Below, piece after piece: positions 1-6,513 of a stretch of DNA of 11,155 nt; within the stretch, counting starts at the first letter, position 1; each line of letters starts with the position of its first letter. The notes below the pieces were generated by a model that saw only the letters and a program-made list of their open reading frames with translations, was not told where the DNA came from and made no database searches. Position numbers and translations under genes: made by a program. The stretch is from NCBI GenBank assembly GCA_902496345.1, contig CABVAP010000073.1, positions 1-11,155 of the forward strand, given 5' to 3'. Origin of the DNA: an uncultured Eubacteriales bacterium (GTDB taxonomy: Bacteria; Bacillota; Clostridia; Lachnospirales; CAG-274).

Positions 1-240
1 TCGAAACCCCCCAGGTTTTTGGGTACTTTTTGCAATCAGGTCAGCACTTTTGCTTTGCAAAAGCCGGCTTACGCCGTCCGGATTTCTTTCCGGTGCCAAG
101 TACCACGCCGTAGGCAAATAAATAGATTTCCGATGTAATCGGATTATAAGCCAAAGACTAAAACCACCACAAAACTGGTTTTTAAAATCTTTTTATTTAA
201 AAAGGTTTACCCCTACAACTTCTAATTTGTATTTTTGTAA
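1..240. repeat. Structured, GC-richer intergenic sequence, probable end of a dispersed repeat
   Basis: No credible gene lies here. Positions 61-110 are about 62% G+C in an otherwise AT-rich window. Several stems are visible. GGTACTT (22-28) pairs with AAGTACC (98-104) and encloses CTTTTGC/GCAAAAG (47-53/57-63) and CCGGA/TCCGG (78-82/89-93). Downstream are TCCGAT/ATCGGA (129-134/138-143) and an AT-rich hairpin (185-194/199-208, one G-T wobble). On the - strand one frame stays open to the window edge and reads TAWYLAPERNPDGVSRLLQS around residues 10-30. From memory, this phrase recurs as tiny hypothetical proteins in Clostridia genomes, which would mark it as a translated repeat and not a gene. 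The repeat identity is inference; the stems are seen directly. Confidence 0.55.
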
Positions 241-256
241 AAAAATGTATTATTAT
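227..256 (+). promoter_or_regulatory. Weak candidate promoter for aguAB
   Basis: TTGTAT (227-232) and TATTAT (251-256) are separated by 18 bp and lie about 50 bases upstream of the aguA start. Matches to the consensus are moderate. The surrounding sequence is so AT-rich that chance matches are likely. Confidence 0.3.
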
Positions 257-305
257 TAGAGTAGTTGGTTAAAAAATAAAATTTAGTAAATTAAGAGGGA
301 TAATT

Positions 306-1406
306 ATGAAAGTGATAAAATCTGTTCCGAAAAAAGATGGCTTTTACATGCCTGCTGAATTTGATAGGCATTATGGCTGTGTTATGATTTGGCCAGAAAG
401 GGCTGATTCTTGGCAGTATGGTGCTGTCTATGCCAGAAAAGCTTTTGCTGAAGTTGCTAAAGCTATTTCAAAATCTGAAAAAGTTACTGTTTTTACTAGC
501 TTTGACGGATATGAAACTGCAAGAGAAATGTTGCCAGAAAATATTAGGGTTGTCGAAATGTCTAGCGATGACTCTTGGGCAAGAGATGTTGCACCTACAT
601 TCTTGAAAAATGATAAAGGTGAAATTCGTGGTGCAAATTGGTACTTTAATGCTTGGGGTGGTCTTGTCGATGGGTTATATTTCCCTTGGGACAAGGACAA
701 TAAAATGGCAAAAAAAATCTGTGATTTATATGATGTTGATGTTTATGATGTGCAAGATTTTGTGCTTGAAGGTGGTTCTATTCATTCTGACGGTCAAGGC
801 ACTATTATTACAACAGAGGCTTGCCTTTTGAGTAAGGGCAGAAATCCAGATATGTCAAAAGAACAAATTGAACAAAAACTTAAAGATTTTTTAGGGGCAG
901 AAAAGGTTATTTGGCTCGAAAATGGAATATATAATGACGAAACAAATGAACACGTTGATAATATATGTGCCTTTGTTGCACCGGCTGAAGTTGTTTTGGC
1001 TTGGTGCGATGATGAAAATGACCCTCAATATGAGATGTCTAAAAGATGTTATGAAATATTATCTAAATCTACAGACGCAATGGGTAGAAAAATAAAAGTT
1101 CATAAATTACCTCAGCCTAAACCGATTTTTATGACCGAAGAGGAATGCGATGGACTTATCAATTTTAATGGTGAGCCAACTAGGACACAAGACGAAAGAC
1201 TTGCTGGCTCTTATGTTAATTTTTATATATCAAATGGTGCTGTTGTTATGCCGGCTTTTGGCGATAAAAATGATGACAAGGCAAAACAAATATTGCAAGA
1301 AATTTTTAAGGATAGAGAAATTATTCAAGTTTATGCAAGGGATATTTTAATCGGTGGTGGAAATATACACTGTATAACTCAACAAATACCAGAATATAGC
1401 AGATAA
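306..1406 (+). CDS. aguA: Agmatine deiminase
   Basis: This enzyme hydrolyses agmatine to N-carbamoylputrescine and ammonia, the first of two cytosolic steps to putrescine. The 366-residue length is normal for the peptidylarginine-deiminase-like agmatine deiminases. Visible family motifs are MPAEF (15-19), WARD (91-94, Asp94), LEGG (154-157, Glu155), NEHVDN (214-219, His216 and Asp218), and the C-terminal GGGNIHC with the catalytic cysteine Cys356. The ATG is preceded by GAGGGA at 295-300 with a 5-base gap. The next gene, 20 bases downstream, encodes the enzyme that consumes its product, so the two form an operon of the plant/Pseudomonas type and not the carbamoyltransferase type used by lactic acid bacteria. 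No arginine decarboxylase is in the window, so agmatine must be made elsewhere or imported. Confidence 0.97.
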   Translation: MKVIKSVPKKDGFYMPAEFDRHYGCVMIWPERADSWQYGAVYARKAFAEVAKAISKSEKVTVFTSFDGYETAREMLPENIRVVEMSSDDSWARDVAPTFLKNDKGEIRGANWYFNAWGGLVDGLYFPWDKDNKMAKKICDLYDVDVYDVQDFVLEGGSIHSDGQGTIITTEACLLSKGRNPDMSKEQIEQKLKDFLGAEKVIWLENGIYNDETNEHVDNICAFVAPAEVVLAWCDDENDPQYEMSKRCYEILSKSTDAMGRKIKVHKLPQPKPIFMTEEECDGLINFNGEPTRTQDERLAGSYVNFYISNGAVVMPAFGDKNDDKAKQILQEIFKDREIIQVYARDILIGGGNIHCITQQIPEYSR

Positions 1407-1413
1407 TTTTTAT

Positions 1414-1418
1414 GGAGG
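1414..1418 (+). promoter_or_regulatory. Ribosome binding site fixing the aguB start
   Basis: GGAGG lies 8 bases before the ATG at 1427. An in-frame ATG at 1412 overlaps this site and has no Shine-Dalgarno sequence of its own, so the shorter start is preferred. Confidence 0.85.
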
Positions 1419-1426
1419 GTTTACTT

Positions 1427-2302
1427 ATGAGAAAAGTTAAAGTTGCATCTATACAGATGAAATGTGAAGAAAATTCTAAAAAAAATGTTGAAAAGGCTGT
1501 TAAAATGGCAACAGAGGCTTGCCAGAATGGTGCAAATATAGTTTTGCTCCCTGAACTTTTTGAAAATCTTTATTTTTGTCAAGAAAGAAAATACGAAAAT
1601 TATGAACTTGCAACACCTCTTGATGAAAATTTTGCGATAAAAGAACTTCAAAAGGTTGCTAAAGAATTTAGTGCCGTTATACCTGTTAGTTTCTATGAAA
1701 AAGATGTAAATGTTTTGTACAATTCTGTTGCCGTTATTGATGCTGATGGTGAAATTCTTGGGGTATACCGTAAAACACATATACCAGATGACCATTTTTA
1801 TCAAGAAAAATTCTATTTTACTCCAGGTAACACAGGTTTTAAAGTCTGGGATACAAGATATGGTAAAATAGGTGTCGGAATTTGTTGGGACCAATGGTTC
1901 CCTGAATGTGCTAGGTCTATGGCTATTATGGGTGCTGAAATCTTGCTCTATCCTACTGCTATCGGTTCAGAGCCTGTGCTTGATTGTGACAGTATGCCTC
2001 ATTGGCAAAGATGTATGCAAGGTCATTCTGCAAGCAATATTGTGCCTGTTATTGCTGCTAACAGAATAGGTGAAGAGGTCGTTATACCTTGCCCTGAAAA
2101 TAATTTCCAAAGTTCATCACTTGTTTTTTACGGTTCATCTTTTATTACTGATGAAACTGGTAAGGTTATATCTCAAGCGTCTAGAGATGAAGAAGAAATT
2201 TTATACAGTGAGTTTGACCTTGATAGTATACGTGATATGAAAATGAGCTGGGGTTTATTCAGAGATAGACGCCCTGAATGTTATAGCACTATTACAAAAT
2301 AA
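1427..2302 (+). CDS. aguB: N-carbamoylputrescine amidase (nitrilase superfamily)
   Basis: This enzyme hydrolyses N-carbamoylputrescine to putrescine, carbon dioxide and ammonia, completing the agmatine route. The 291-residue protein has the Glu-Lys-Cys triad of the nitrilase fold: Glu43 in LLPELFE, Lys116 in YRKTHIP, and Cys153 in GICWDQWFPE. The ICWDQWFPE context and the closing RRPECY match the AguB branch and not generic omega-amidases. The start at ATG 1427 was chosen because the in-frame ATG at 1412 sits on the ribosome binding site. The gene follows aguA by 20 bases and is almost certainly cotranscribed with it. Its TAA stop is the beginning of an unusual pentamer repeat. Confidence 0.96.
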   Translation: MRKVKVASIQMKCEENSKKNVEKAVKMATEACQNGANIVLLPELFENLYFCQERKYENYELATPLDENFAIKELQKVAKEFSAVIPVSFYEKDVNVLYNSVAVIDADGEILGVYRKTHIPDDHFYQEKFYFTPGNTGFKVWDTRYGKIGVGICWDQWFPECARSMAIMGAEILLYPTAIGSEPVLDCDSMPHWQRCMQGHSASNIVPVIAANRIGEEVVIPCPENNFQSSSLVFYGSSFITDETGKVISQASRDEEEILYSEFDLDSIRDMKMSWGLFRDRRPECYSTITK

Positions 2303-2334
2303 AATAAAATAAAATAAAGTAAAGTAAGGTAAGG
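2300..2334 (+). repeat. Seven-copy pentanucleotide tandem repeat
   Basis: Seven 5-bp units starting at the aguB stop codon read TAAAA three times, TAAAG twice and TAAGG twice, and the last unit runs into AG to give AAGGAG (2331-2336). The units change stepwise from A-rich to G-rich. Each begins with TAA and the period is not a multiple of three, so stop codons fall in all three forward frames. The tract fills most of the gap before the next gene. Confidence 0.9.
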
Positions 2335-2349
2335 AGTTGGGGAGAAGTT

Positions 2350-3108
2350 ATGGTTGGGATATATTTAAGTGGGACTGGCAATACAAAACATTGTATTGAA
2401 AAGTTGACAAAATTATTAGATAGTTCGGCTGAAGTAATGCCTTTGGAATGTAGTTGCGTTATTGATACTATAAAAAATAATGATTTTATAATACTGGGGT
2501 ATCCAACACAATATTCAAATGCACCATTTATGGTTAGGGATTTTATAAAGAAAAATAAATCTTTATGGAATAATAAAAAAATATTATGCGTTGCAACAAT
2601 GGGGGCTTTTAGTGGAGATGGTGCAGGTTGTACAGCAAGGATACTTAAAAAATATGGTGCAACTATTTTGGGTGGTTTTCATATAAAAATGCCTGATTCT
2701 GTTTGTGATAGTAAATTATTGAAAAAATCAATTGAGCAAAACAAAAATATTGTTTTGCAAGCTGATGAAAAAATAGAGCATATCGCAGAGAAAATAAAAA
2801 AAGGAAAATACCCTAAAGATGGTATTACTTTTATTTCTCATATCATAGGACTTTTTGGACAAAGACTATGGTTTTACAGAAAAACATCGGGCTATACAGA
2901 CAAACTAAAAATTAATAAAAATTGTATTGGTTGTGGGCTATGTGCCTCTCTATGTCCTATGAAAAATATTTCTATTCAAAACGGAAAGGCAATTCCAAAT
3001 AGCAAATGTACTATGTGTTATCGTTGTATTAGTCATTGCCCACAAAAAGCTATTACACTCATAGGAAAAGAAGTAACTGAACAATGTCAATATGAAAAGT
3101 ATGTTTAA
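2350..3108 (+). CDS. EFR1-type flavodoxin/ferredoxin fusion protein
   Basis: This 252-residue cytosolic electron-transfer protein joins an N-terminal flavodoxin-like domain (about 1-155) to a C-terminal two-cluster ferredoxin (about 185-236). The FMN phosphate loop is SGTGNT at 7-12, with further flavin-loop candidates at GYPTQYSNAPF (50-60) and ATMGAFSGDGAG (82-93). The 4Fe-4S motifs are C192-C195-C198-C202-P and C220-C223-C226-C230-P. Domain order and length match the EFR1 family of Clostridia, whose physiological partners are not settled. The ATG is preceded by GGGGAG (2339-2344) with a 5-base gap; the AAGGAG at the end of the pentamer repeat is 13 bases away and too far for ideal use. It lies 47 bases after aguB, so read-through transcription is possible, but no shared pathway is evident. 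Confidence 0.92.
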   Translation: MVGIYLSGTGNTKHCIEKLTKLLDSSAEVMPLECSCVIDTIKNNDFIILGYPTQYSNAPFMVRDFIKKNKSLWNNKKILCVATMGAFSGDGAGCTARILKKYGATILGGFHIKMPDSVCDSKLLKKSIEQNKNIVLQADEKIEHIAEKIKKGKYPKDGITFISHIIGLFGQRLWFYRKTSGYTDKLKINKNCIGCGLCASLCPMKNISIQNGKAIPNSKCTMCYRCISHCPQKAITLIGKEVTEQCQYEKYV

Positions 3109-3126
3109 AAATTTTTAATTTGATTT

Positions 3127-3133
3127 AAGGTGG
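3127..3133 (+). promoter_or_regulatory. Ribosome binding site favouring a TTG start
   Basis: AAGGTGG, one mismatch from AAGGAGG, lies 5 bases before TTG 3139. The in-frame GTG at 3130 is inside this site and has no upstream Shine-Dalgarno sequence. Confidence 0.65.
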
Positions 3134-3138
3134 AAAAT

Positions 3139-3810
3139 TTGAAAAAAATTAATTATTCGGTTGATTTTGGAAGACGAAAAAATTTTTATATAACTGTGAC
3201 AAAGGGTGAAGTACTCGTCAAAGCTCCACTTAATGCCACAATGGCAGATGTTGAAAGGGTTGTTGCCCAAAAGAGTGATTGGATAATTTCTAATATACAA
3301 AAAACTCTTGAAAATATGCGTCCTGATAAAGTTTATTCTGACGGAAATGTCTTTTATATATTGGGCGAAAAATGCGTTTTATGTGAAAAAATTACTAATC
3401 ATAGCACATTTTGTATGGATAAAGTGGGTTCTAAGCTTTATGTATATATTCCTAGAAAATTTACTTGTAATGATAATTCTGTTGAAATTGAAAAGTGTTT
3501 TCAAAAATGGTTTTCTGATTTTTCAAAAAAGGAAATTATGGAAAGCTTTTATAGACTTCAAAGGTTGACCAGATTTAAGGTCAATAAGGTTACTATCAAA
3601 AAAATGACTAAATCCTGGGGTAGATGCTCATTAAATGGGAATATATCAATAAACAGAACTATTGCCGAATATGACAAAAAGTGTATTGATTATGTTATTA
3701 TACACGAGTTATGCCATACAGTTTATTTTAACCATTCAAAAGAATTTTGGAACCTTGTCGGAACATTTATGCCTGATTATAAAATTTGGAGAGAAAAAAT
3801 TAAAGGTTGA
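3139..3810 (+). CDS. YgjP/SprT-like zinc metallopeptidase (DUF45 family)
   Basis: Predicted cytosolic zinc-dependent peptidase of the YgjP-like family; substrates are unknown. With the TTG start it is 223 residues. The zinc site is HELCH at 189-193 (His189, Glu190, His193) with a third ligand His199 in FNHSKEFW, which fits the HExxH-x5-H spacing of this family. The conserved KSWGRCS segment (158-164) precedes it, and the N-terminal RRKNFYITVTKGEVLVKAP region (from residue 17) is also typical. It begins 30 bases after the flavodoxin/ferredoxin gene and is followed 25 bases later by an HD-domain gene. The only real doubt is the start codon: TTG 3139 fits the ribosome binding site, whereas GTG 3130 would add three residues. 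Confidence 0.88.
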   Translation: MKKINYSVDFGRRKNFYITVTKGEVLVKAPLNATMADVERVVAQKSDWIISNIQKTLENMRPDKVYSDGNVFYILGEKCVLCEKITNHSTFCMDKVGSKLYVYIPRKFTCNDNSVEIEKCFQKWFSDFSKKEIMESFYRLQRLTRFKVNKVTIKKMTKSWGRCSLNGNISINRTIAEYDKKCIDYVIIHELCHTVYFNHSKEFWNLVGTFMPDYKIWREKIKG

Positions 3811-3835
3811 TTTTAAATCTTTGGGAGGTTTTTTT

Positions 3836-4327
3836 GTGAAAAATATAAGTAATGTTATGTGTAAGATGATTGAATATTTTGGCAGTGACGCTAAACGAAT
3901 AAATCATTTTATTAAGGTTTTTGGATTTGCAAAAGCTATCGCAGAAGGTGAAAATGTAAGTTCTGATATTCTTGAAATAATCGAAGTTACAGCCCTAGTT
4001 CACGATATTGGGATAAAGCTTAGCGAAGAAAAATATAACAGCAATAGTGGAAAATATCAAGAAATCGAAGGGCCTGCTGAGGCTAAAAAGTTGCTTGCTG
4101 ATGTTGGTTATAGTGAAAGTTTTATTGAAAGAGTTTGCTATATTGTCGGACATCATCATACATACACAGACATAAAAGGAATTGATTATCAAATAATTGT
4201 TGAGGCTGATTTTATCGTAAATATATTTGAAGACGATATGAATGTTAATCAGATTGAATCTATTAGAAATAAAATTTTTAAAACTAAAACAGGGATAAAC
4301 ATTATTGAAAAAATGTATTTGAACTAG
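3836..4327 (+). CDS. HD-domain metal-dependent phosphohydrolase
   Basis: A compact 163-residue single-domain HD protein. Metal ligand candidates are His24 (RINHFIK), the His56-Asp57 pair in LVHDIGIK, the triple histidine GHHH at 105-108, and Asp125 in VEADF. The EIEGP segment (76-80) between HD and GHHH is also characteristic of a conserved clostridial HD family of unknown substrate, as I recall it. HD enzymes generally hydrolyse phosphate esters of nucleotides, but nothing here identifies the substrate. The start is GTG 3836, 7 bases after GGGAGG (3823-3828). The reading frame stays open upstream to 3662, but that part overlaps the peptidase gene and lacks a comparable ribosome binding site. 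Its TAG stop overlaps the ribosome binding site of the lipoprotein gene 12 bases on, which suggests cotranscription. Confidence 0.9.
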   Translation: MKNISNVMCKMIEYFGSDAKRINHFIKVFGFAKAIAEGENVSSDILEIIEVTALVHDIGIKLSEEKYNSNSGKYQEIEGPAEAKKLLADVGYSESFIERVCYIVGHHHTYTDIKGIDYQIIVEADFIVNIFEDDMNVNQIESIRNKIFKTKTGINIIEKMYLN

Positions 4328-4339
4328 AGAGGAAAAAAA

Positions 4340-5227
4340 ATGAATTTTAAAAGATTTATTGAAAAAATAAAAATAAGTTCGCTTTGCCTTTTTTCTGTTG
4401 CAACTTTATCTGGTTGTTCACTATATGGAAATGATTTATTTGGTTCTAATTATTTTCAATTTAATGACGATTTTTATGACTATGAAACAACAACAGAAAA
4501 TTTTGCAAGAAGTGACGAAATGAAAATAGAAAATACTTCTGACTTAGACGAAAATGCTGGAAGTGATTTATCTGAAAGAAAATTTGACCACTTAAATTCT
4601 GAATATTATCCTGAACTTGATTTTTATAATATGAAATCTAGAGGATTTCTTAAAATACTTCATAATTTTAAAACTTATCAACAAACAGGCGAAAACTCTA
4701 GTGCAGAGGCTTGTATTGTTTCTATACTTGATTGGTATGGCAAAAAAGGAGATATGACTGAACAAAAATTATGTGAATTGGCCAATGCTGGTAAAACTGA
4801 TAAAGGGACAACCATTGCACAAGTTGTTGATACATTTAACGCTATTGGTGGCTTCAATGTCGTATCTACAATTGACATATTAAAACAGGAGCGTGAACAA
4901 GGTAACAGAAATGTTGATTATTCAAAATATTTTAACAAAAATACTATAATTGAACAAATAAAGAATAAAACACCAATTATGGTTTGTAGTGGCTCTAAAT
5001 ATGCTCAGTGGAGCGTTATTATTGGTTATGATGATATGGGAACAGACTCTATTGCTGATGATGTTATTATAATTATGAATACTTATGATATAAATGACCA
5101 CAATCAAGACGGCTATGAAATTGTATCTGCTCAAAAATTCTTTGATAATTTTTCAACAGGTTATTTCTTCGATGATAATGAACTTAATGACTATTTATTC
5201 GTTATCGCTAAGCCTAGTCAAAGTTAA
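4340..5227 (+). CDS. Lipoprotein with a catalytically degenerate C39-peptidase-like domain
   Basis: A 295-residue predicted surface lipoprotein. The signal peptide is basic (KRFIEKIK), then hydrophobic (residues 13-22), then the lipobox LSGC with Cys26 as the lipidation site. Residues 27-100 form an Asp/Glu/Asn/Ser-rich linker. Residues 105-292 resemble the papain-like C39 fold. The oxyanion Gln115 is kept and ILDWYG (129-134) matches the usual ILxYYG helix, but the catalytic cysteine position is Ser121, the histidine before Trp224 is Gln223, and the acidic position of the DPYD-like motif is Asn247 in NTYD. The IIGYDDMGTDS stretch (227-237) and NDHNQDGY (252-259) keep the family pattern. It is therefore probably a non-proteolytic binding domain. 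It overlaps the transcription unit of the HD gene (12-base gap) and has ribosome binding site AGAGAGG (4326-4332). The lipobox assignment is firm; the alignment of lost residues is my reading by eye. Confidence 0.86.
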   Translation: MNFKRFIEKIKISSLCLFSVATLSGCSLYGNDLFGSNYFQFNDDFYDYETTTENFARSDEMKIENTSDLDENAGSDLSERKFDHLNSEYYPELDFYNMKSRGFLKILHNFKTYQQTGENSSAEACIVSILDWYGKKGDMTEQKLCELANAGKTDKGTTIAQVVDTFNAIGGFNVVSTIDILKQEREQGNRNVDYSKYFNKNTIIEQIKNKTPIMVCSGSKYAQWSVIIGYDDMGTDSIADDVIIIMNTYDINDHNQDGYEIVSAQKFFDNFSTGYFFDDNELNDYLFVIAKPSQS

Positions 5228-5265
5228 TTTTTTGTTTTAGTATTTGAGGAATATATTCAAATTTC

Positions 5266-5294
5266 TTGACCTTAACCTATTAAAATGGTAAAAT
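5266..5294 (+). promoter_or_regulatory. Sigma-70-type promoter for tyrA-aroA
   Basis: TTGACC (5266-5271) and TAAAAT (5289-5294) are separated by exactly 17 bp, each one base from consensus. Transcription should start near 5301, leaving a leader of about 95 bases before tyrA. An AT-only inverted repeat ATTTGA/TCAAAT (5242-5247/5257-5262) lies just upstream, without a T-run that would make it a convincing terminator. Confidence 0.8.
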
Positions 5295-5308
5295 ATAAAT
5301 ATTCGCTA

Positions 5309-5355
5309 ACAGTCGAAAAAAACTGTCGATATATATTGGTTTTTAGGGATTTTTT
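5309..5355 (+). other. tyrA leader with two mutually exclusive weak stems
   Basis: ACAGT/ACTGT (5309-5313/5322-5326) can form a 5-bp stem. AAAAAC (5318-5323) can instead pair with GTTTTT (5339-5344), and a T-run follows at 5350-5355. The stems share bases, so only one can form. They are weak and AT-rich. No T-box signature, known riboswitch core or leader peptide rich in aromatic codons was seen. Confidence 0.25.
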
Positions 5356-5394
5356 ATTCTGAATTACAATCTTTACTGGAAGGAAGTTTTTTAT

Positions 5395-6480
5395 ATGTTG
5401 AAAGTTGGTGTAATTGGTCTTGGGCTTATTGGTGGCTCTTTAGCAAAAGCCTTAAAATTAAAAGTTGGTGCAGATGTTGTTGCATTTAATAGAAGTGAAT
5501 CTTCACTTATTGAGGCATTTAACGAAAATATTATAAGTGAATATTCTACTTCTGATTTGAAAATATTCTCTGATTGCGACTATATTTTTATATGCACACC
5601 TGTTGATAGAATAACAGGGTATGTTGACAAGCTTTTACCATATATAAAAACAGATTGTGTTATCACTGATGGTGGAAGTACAAAGGGCAGTATATGTAGG
5701 GAAATGCAAAAATATCAAGGTCTATATTTTATCGGTGGTCACCCTATGGCTGGTTCTGAAAAAACTGGATATTCTGCAGCTAAAGAGTATTTATTTGAAA
5801 ATGCTTATTATGTACTTAGTCCATCTGACAATGTTCCTAAAAATAAAGTTGATGAGTTTGCTAATATTTTGAAAAAAATAGGTGCTATACCGGTTGTTAT
5901 TGACGCTGATTATCACGACCATACTGTTGCTGCTATTAGCCATATCCCTCACATTGTTGCGTCCTCTCTTGTTAATATGGTTAAAAAACTTGACGGAAAA
6001 GAGGGTTATATGCACAGCCTTGCTGCCGGTGGATTTAAAGATATTACAAGAATTGCTTCCGGTAGTCCGGAAATGTGGAACGGAATATGCAAAGAAAATA
6101 AAAAAGAAATTATTAGTGTTATCAAAAGTTTTAAGGGTGTTATTGAACAATTCGAAAAATGTCTTGTTGATGATGACGAAAAAGAAATATATTCTTTTTT
6201 GGAAAGTGCAAGAGATTATCGTAATTCATTCTTAGATAGAAACAAAAGCGTTATCCCTAAAACTTATGACATATTTTTGAATGTTCACGATAAACCGGGT
6301 ATTATTGCTACAATTTCAACACATCTTAGTGTAAACAATATTAATATAAAAAATATCGGCGTAATAAATAACAGAGAGTTTGAAAATGGTATTCTTCAAA
6401 TTTCTCTTGAAAATGAGATTGAAAAAGAAAAAAGTGTTAAACTTCTTAAAGAGCTTAACTTTGAAATAGTAACAAGATAA
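5395..6480 (+). CDS. tyrA: Prephenate dehydrogenase with C-terminal ACT domain
   Basis: This enzyme oxidatively decarboxylates prephenate to 4-hydroxyphenylpyruvate, the tyrosine-specific branch step, using NAD or NADP in the cytosol. The 361-residue protein opens with the nucleotide-binding GLGLIGGS loop (8-15). Catalytic-region motifs include GGHPMAGSEKTG (114-125, His116), SHIPH (182-186) and GGFKDITRIASGSPEMW (212-228, Arg219). Residues 290-361 form an ACT domain beginning VHDKPGIIATIS, which in this family binds the amino acid for feedback control. There is no fused chorismate mutase. Ribosome binding site AAGGAAG (5380-5386) lies 8 bases before the ATG. It has its own promoter and is followed 33 bases later by aroA, forming an aromatic amino acid operon. 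Confidence 0.97.
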   Translation: MLKVGVIGLGLIGGSLAKALKLKVGADVVAFNRSESSLIEAFNENIISEYSTSDLKIFSDCDYIFICTPVDRITGYVDKLLPYIKTDCVITDGGSTKGSICREMQKYQGLYFIGGHPMAGSEKTGYSAAKEYLFENAYYVLSPSDNVPKNKVDEFANILKKIGAIPVVIDADYHDHTVAAISHIPHIVASSLVNMVKKLDGKEGYMHSLAAGGFKDITRIASGSPEMWNGICKENKKEIISVIKSFKGVIEQFEKCLVDDDEKEIYSFLESARDYRNSFLDRNKSVIPKTYDIFLNVHDKPGIIATISTHLSVNNINIKNIGVINNREFENGILQISLENEIEKEKSVKLLKELNFEIVTR

Positions 6481-6513
6481 AATTTTAATATTAAAACATA
6501 AAGGGGAAAAATT

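Noticed and set aside
1..164. - strand open frame running off the left edge (YLAPERNPDG-type phrase)
   Set aside because: It lies in a hairpin-rich, GC-shifted element, has no visible start with a ribosome binding site, and resembles recurrent spurious translations of repeats. Treated as repeat sequence.
1421..1894. 157-residue - strand open frame inside aguB
   Set aside because: It is antisense to a well-supported nitrilase gene, and its Phe/Ile/Asn/Lys-rich composition is typical of a shadow frame in AT-rich DNA.
3662..3835. N-terminal extension of the HD protein
   Set aside because: It would overlap the peptidase gene by about 150 bases and lacks a ribosome binding site, whereas GTG 3836 has GGGAGG at a 7-base spacing and starts the protein at the expected length.
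4709..4714. Cys125 as the C39 nucleophile
   Set aside because: It sits four residues after the nucleophile position when Gln115 and the ILDWYG helix are aligned. A second Cys at this place also occurs in active family members as I recall them, so it is not taken as a shifted active site.
5301..5394. T-box or known riboswitch in the tyrA leader
   Set aside because: There is no AGGGTGGNACCGCG-type core and the leader is too short (about 95 bases) for a full T-box.
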